Origin: CAYVLI01 sp964452105 [NCBI: uncultured Nitrospinota bacterium]
GTDB lineage: Bacteria > JAUXIQ01
Direction: 5' to 3'
DNA: 8,739 nt
Assembly (NCBI GenBank): GCA_964452105.1
Contig: CAYVLI010000086.1
Coordinates: 1-8,739, forward strand
Shown piece after piece: positions 5,877-8,739 of the stretch (positions are counted from its first letter, which is position 1; each line of letters starts with the position of its first letter). Below the pieces are notes generated by a model that saw nothing but the letters and a program-made list of their open reading frames with translations, ran no database searches and was not told the DNA's origin. A program made the position numbers and the translations under genes.

Positions 5877-7172
5877 ATGAGAATCAACAGGTTAGGGGTT
5901 CTGCTACTGGTAATCGGTTTAATGATATCCTGGCAGGTACCCGGAAAGGTTCTGGGCAAGACGCCTGGAGTTACCGATACGCAGGTGTTGATAGGTTCTT
6001 CGGCGGGGCTGTCGGGCCCCATAGCCAACTGGGGCAACAATCTTTCCCGTTTTGCCCCGCAAGCTTACTTTAACAAGGTGAACGAGCGCGGCGGCGTTAA
6101 TGGGCGGCAGATCAAGTATAAGGTCTATGACGACGCCTACAAACCGGACAGGGCAGTAGCCAATGTTAAAAAACTCATCGAAAGGGACAGGGTCTTCTGT
6201 CTCCTCTTGCAGATGGGCACTCCGACCAACATGGCGACTTACAAGTACGTCACCGAAGTGAAGAAAGTTCCCCTGATGTACCCGGCCACGGGTGTGCACA
6301 TCTGGGGATTCCCATTCAAGAAGTATATCTTCACCATCGGTGTGGATTACTGGATGGGCGCCTACACCGCGGTTGACTACCTGGTGCTCACCAGGGGAAT
6401 AAAAAAGATAGGAATCTTTCACCAGGACGACGATTACGGTTACGACGTCCGTAACCCTGCGGCGGATAGAATAAAGCAGCACGGTCTCAAGATCGCCGGC
6501 GAGGAAAAGTACAAGAGCGGACAGGTGGACGTCAGCGCTCAGGTGACAAAGCTGCGTCAGGCAGGGGCTGAAGCGGTGGTCCTGGGAACTGTCTATGTAT
6601 CCGGCTCCCAGTTCCTGCGTGAGGCGAAGAAGATGGGTTGGAAGATACAAGCCATAGGCATCCCGCCCACCGGGTTACAGAAGATGATAGACCTGTCCGG
6701 CGACGCCGCACCGGGGTTCGTCAACATGATGACCAACCCAGACGCTGAGTACGGCCAGGGGCCAGCCATGGACGAATACCGCAAGGTTATCCATCAGTAC
6801 TATCCCAACGCTCCTTTCGACAATACCACCATGTACGGCTGGATAGCCGCAAAGATTTTCGTTGAAATCCTCAAACGGGCCGGCAGGAACCTCACCAGGG
6901 AAGGCCTGGTAGCAGCCGGGGAGACCCTCAAGGATTTCGACACCGGGATTATCTCTCCTATCAGTTACACGAATACCAAACACTATGGAGCATCAGCACA
7001 TTATCCGACCGTAGTACGCGATGTCGGCGGCGGCAAGCTGCGTTTCGTACCCATCGGCCCCGATATGGAGCTGGGACAGCGCGCCACGCCGCAGTGGGTA
7101 GATTCCTGGGGGATGACGCCTGAGGAGGCAAAACCTGCATACGAAGCCCTTAAAAAATATCCTCAGCGATGA
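5877..7172 (+). CDS. Periplasmic ABC-transporter substrate-binding protein, LivK-like (Peripla_BP_6 type)
   Basis: Secreted type I periplasmic binding protein of the branched-chain amino acid/amide (HAAT) class, which captures a small organic solute for an ABC importer. Residues 1-~27 are a signal peptide: MRINR, a hydrophobic core LGVLLLVIGLMISW, and a possible cut after VLG. There is no lipobox cysteine, so it is probably soluble. The mature part opens GVTDTQVLIGSSAGLSGPIA, the usual HAAT opening. The first lobe includes GVNGRQIKYKVYDDAYKPDR and AVANVKKLIE. Motifs GIFHQDDDYGYD (~179-190) and SAQVTKLRQAGAEAVVLGT (~220-238) are typical of the second lobe. The ligand cannot be told. The start is set by GGGAGG 7 bases before the ATG. 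At 431 residues it is in the normal range. No permease or ATPase gene is adjacent: the next gene is convergent, so it is a solitary gene in this window. Confidence 0.88.
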   Translation: MRINRLGVLLLVIGLMISWQVPGKVLGKTPGVTDTQVLIGSSAGLSGPIANWGNNLSRFAPQAYFNKVNERGGVNGRQIKYKVYDDAYKPDRAVANVKKLIERDRVFCLLLQMGTPTNMATYKYVTEVKKVPLMYPATGVHIWGFPFKKYIFTIGVDYWMGAYTAVDYLVLTRGIKKIGIFHQDDDYGYDVRNPAADRIKQHGLKIAGEEKYKSGQVDVSAQVTKLRQAGAEAVVLGTVYVSGSQFLREAKKMGWKIQAIGIPPTGLQKMIDLSGDAAPGFVNMMTNPDAEYGQGPAMDEYRKVIHQYYPNAPFDNTTMYGWIAAKIFVEILKRAGRNLTREGLVAAGETLKDFDTGIISPISYTNTKHYGASAHYPTVVRDVGGGKLRFVPIGPDMELGQRATPQWVDSWGMTPEEAKPAYEALKKYPQR

Positions 7173-7212
7173 GGTAGGCCGCTGACTGAAGAAAACGGTG
7201 AACATCGCCGCT

Positions 7213-8328
7213 CTAAGGCGGATAGCAGTAGCCCTCTTCGGTAATGTCGAAGAGGGCCAACTGCTCATAAAGAGGGCTGTCGCTGAGGTTGGAAATAGAG
7301 ATACCCACCAGCCTCACCGGCCTGCTGCCGATCTGAGTCCTTCCGATTAAAGAAAACGCTTCTGTCGCTATGCTGCTTCCCTCATCAATATAATAAGGAA
7401 GCGTGCGGCGCCTGGTTATCAGGGTGAAATCGTGATATTTCACCTTGAGCGTAACCGTTCGTCCCTTCAGGTTATGCTTCTTCAGCCTCCTTTCCACATC
7501 ATTGGCAAGCTGTTTTAAATATGGTCTTATCTCTTTTTTGCTGACCAGGTCCTGTTCGAAGGTGGTCTCTTGACCGACCGATTTGTGCCGGCGATGAGGG
7601 TTGACGGGTCGATGGTCCTCCCCCTTTGCCAGTGAATGGAGTGCAGCGCCTATTTTTCCGAATTCGGCTTCGAGTGCGCCCATGGAAAGGCCTGACAGCT
7701 GCCCGATGGTATGGACGCCCGACTTTTTTAGCCGCGCTTCGGTAACCGCACCCACACCGCTTATCCTGCCCACGGGAAGGTCTCGAAGGAAACCCTCCGC
7801 CTGGTCTGGCGTTACCACCACCAGCCCATCAGGTTTATTCATATCGGACACTATCTTTGCTATAAATTTGTTGGGCCCTACGCCGGCGGATGCCGTCAGA
7901 CCGAGCCGCGACTTTATCAGCTCTTTAATCTCTCGGGCGATGGTGGATGCGAAAGGGATGTCTTTTTTGTTAACCGTTACATCGAGGAATGCCTCGTCCA
8001 GGGACAGCGGCTCCACCAGGTCGGTAAATTCATGAAAAATAGCCTGGATTCGTCTGGACACCTCTGCATAGCGGTTCATGCGAGGGTTAATAAAAACACC
8101 GCCGGGGCAAAGTTTGTGGGCTTTTACCATGGCCATTGCTGAATGCACCCCGCTTTCACGGGCCTTGTAAGAGGCTGCACAGACCACGCCGCGGGGGGAA
8201 TTCCAACCCACTATTACCGGCTTGTTTTTGAGCTTCGGATTGTCCCTCTGCTCGATGGATGCGTAAAAGGCATCCATATCTATATGGATGATCTTTCGTT
8301 CCATCAAAGACATGGATTCATCTTGCAT
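7213..8328 (-). CDS. dinB: DNA polymerase IV (Y-family translesion polymerase)
   Basis: Error-prone polymerase that bypasses damaged template bases at stalled forks. RKIIHIDMDAFYASIEQRDN (11-30) holds the first metal aspartate D17 and a tyrosine (Y22) at the steric-gate position. EPLSLDEAFLDVT (106-118) holds D111 and E112. TASAGVGPNKFIAKIVSDMN is the conserved palm motif, and helix-hairpin-helix-like sequence (LPVGRISGVGAVTEARLKKS) follows. The little-finger domain contains HRRHKSVGQETTFEQDL. QLALF at 356-360 near the C-terminus is a sliding-clamp binding motif. The 371-residue length is normal. No candidate start has a good ribosome site: ATGs lie at 8328, 8313 and 8304, the last closest to typical family starts. 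The gene overlaps or closely follows the upstream dehydrogenase stop, suggesting translational coupling. No LexA-like box was seen. Confidence 0.95.
   Translation of the reverse strand: MQDESMSLMERKIIHIDMDAFYASIEQRDNPKLKNKPVIVGWNSPRGVVCAASYKARESGVHSAMAMVKAHKLCPGGVFINPRMNRYAEVSRRIQAIFHEFTDLVEPLSLDEAFLDVTVNKKDIPFASTIAREIKELIKSRLGLTASAGVGPNKFIAKIVSDMNKPDGLVVVTPDQAEGFLRDLPVGRISGVGAVTEARLKKSGVHTIGQLSGLSMGALEAEFGKIGAALHSLAKGEDHRPVNPHRRHKSVGQETTFEQDLVSKKEIRPYLKQLANDVERRLKKHNLKGRTVTLKVKYHDFTLITRRRTLPYYIDEGSSIATEAFSLIGRTQIGSRPVRLVGISISNLSDSPLYEQLALFDITEEGYCYPP
7231..7257. repeat. Perfect 10-bp inverted repeat at the 3' end of dinB
   Basis: GCCCTCTTCG-GTAATGT-CGAAGAGGGC is an exact 10-7-10 palindrome. 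It lies 58 bases downstream of the binding-protein stop and inside the last codons of the convergent dinB. It could end or stabilise the plus-strand transcript, but no T run follows on either strand. A weaker CGCC/GGCG stem lies just before it (7206-7220). Confidence 0.55.
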
Positions 8329-8739
8329 AGGTGATTATGTATATAATTCCGCTCCTGTCGTCTGAAACGAACATTCGGCCATGGGAATCCACCACGATGT
8401 CCACCGGTCTGCCCCACGCTCTCTTTCCTTCCAGCCATCCGGTTATAAAATCTTCGATCCCGGACGGTTTACCGTCCACCATCCTGACGCGCACTATCTT
8501 GTAGCCCGTGGGCGCGGTGCGGTTCCAGGACCCATGGAAAGCCACGAAGAGATCTCCTTTGAATTCCTCCGGGAACCGGCCGCCGGAATAAAAGGCCAGC
8601 CCCAGGGGGGCGGAATGGGCCTGGAATTTTAGGGCCGGAGGGAGTGTATTCCTGCAAAACGCCGGGTCGCCCAGGTCGGGGTCGGGAACCCTGTCCCCGT
8701 AGCAACGGGGCCATCCATATCGGGCGCCTTCCTCTATCA
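8318..8739 (-). CDS. PQQ-type sugar (L-sorbosone) dehydrogenase-like beta-propeller protein, C-terminal part
   Basis: The reading frame is open from the right edge of the window to a TGA at 8320-8318, giving 139 visible residues; the N-terminal part lies beyond the edge. The sequence has the family blocks in order: EEGARYGWPRCYGDRVPDPD, a cysteine shortly after (FCRNTLPPALKF), AHSAPLGLAFYSGGRFPEEF, KGDLFVAFHGSWNRTAPTGY KIVRVR, EDFITGWLE, GRPVDIVVDSHGRMFVSDD and a final IIYIITYAR. These are characteristic of soluble glucose/sorbosone dehydrogenase-like propellers, which oxidise sugars or related compounds with PQQ, usually outside the cytoplasm. Whether PQQ is bound, the substrate, and any signal peptide cannot be judged from this fragment. 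The internal GTG at 8545 is not the true start. Its end overlaps the longest dinB start by 11 bases. Confidence 0.87.
   Translation of the reverse strand, partial: IEEGARYGWPRCYGDRVPDPDLGDPAFCRNTLPPALKFQAHSAPLGLAFYSGGRFPEEFKGDLFVAFHGSWNRTAPTGYKIVRVRMVDGKPSGIEDFITGWLEGKRAWGRPVDIVVDSHGRMFVSDDRSGIIYIITYAR

Noticed and set aside
5919-6650. Long 243-codon minus-strand frame inside the binding-protein gene
   Set aside because: It is the antisense shadow of a well-conserved coding sequence, resembles no family I recognise, and lacks a ribosome site.

Overview
The window holds the distal part of a flagellar filament gene cluster followed by an unrelated metabolic and DNA-repair region, from a flagellated, mid-G+C bacterium. 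The flagellar order (fliC, flaG, fliD, fliS), the periplasmic branched-chain-amino-acid-type binding protein and the domain styles would fit Desulfobacterota, Nitrospirota or similar environmental lineages. The sequence alone does not settle the phylum.

Layout. From 1 to 5068 all genes are on the minus strand and transcription runs right to left: fliC (flagellin, 3965-5068), flaG (3491-3871), fliD (filament cap, 389-3433) and fliS (export chaperone, 1-353, cut by the window edge). FliS binds newly made flagellin for export, FliD folds and caps subunits at the tip, FlaG is linked to filament length, and FliC builds the filament. A stretch of about 800 bases without a gene (5069-5876) separates fliC from a divergently transcribed gene. 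It contains a well-matched sigma-28 (FliA) promoter for fliC whose spacer is mostly a C7 run, a leader of about 220 nt with three small hairpins, an unassigned G+C-rich stretch, and then an island of roughly 20% G+C with palindromes and a sigma-70-like promoter for the next gene.

From 5877 rightwards there is a solitary periplasmic substrate-binding protein gene (plus strand, 5877-7172). It converges on dinB (DNA polymerase IV, minus strand, 7213-8328). dinB overlaps by 11 bases the end of a gene for a PQQ-type sugar/sorbosone dehydrogenase beta-propeller protein (8318-8739, its N-terminal part beyond the window). No CRISPR array, tRNA, rRNA, transposase or phage gene was found.

Most notable points: FliD is about twice the usual length and carries two diverged copies of a ~120-residue module, one of them in an insertion that splits its conserved C-terminal domain. 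The flagellin promoter has a C7 tract between -35 and -10 and is one base off consensus spacing. The fliC leader has a hairpin presenting GGA in its loop, as expected of CsrA sites. I did not find a convincing wholly new multi-gene system.
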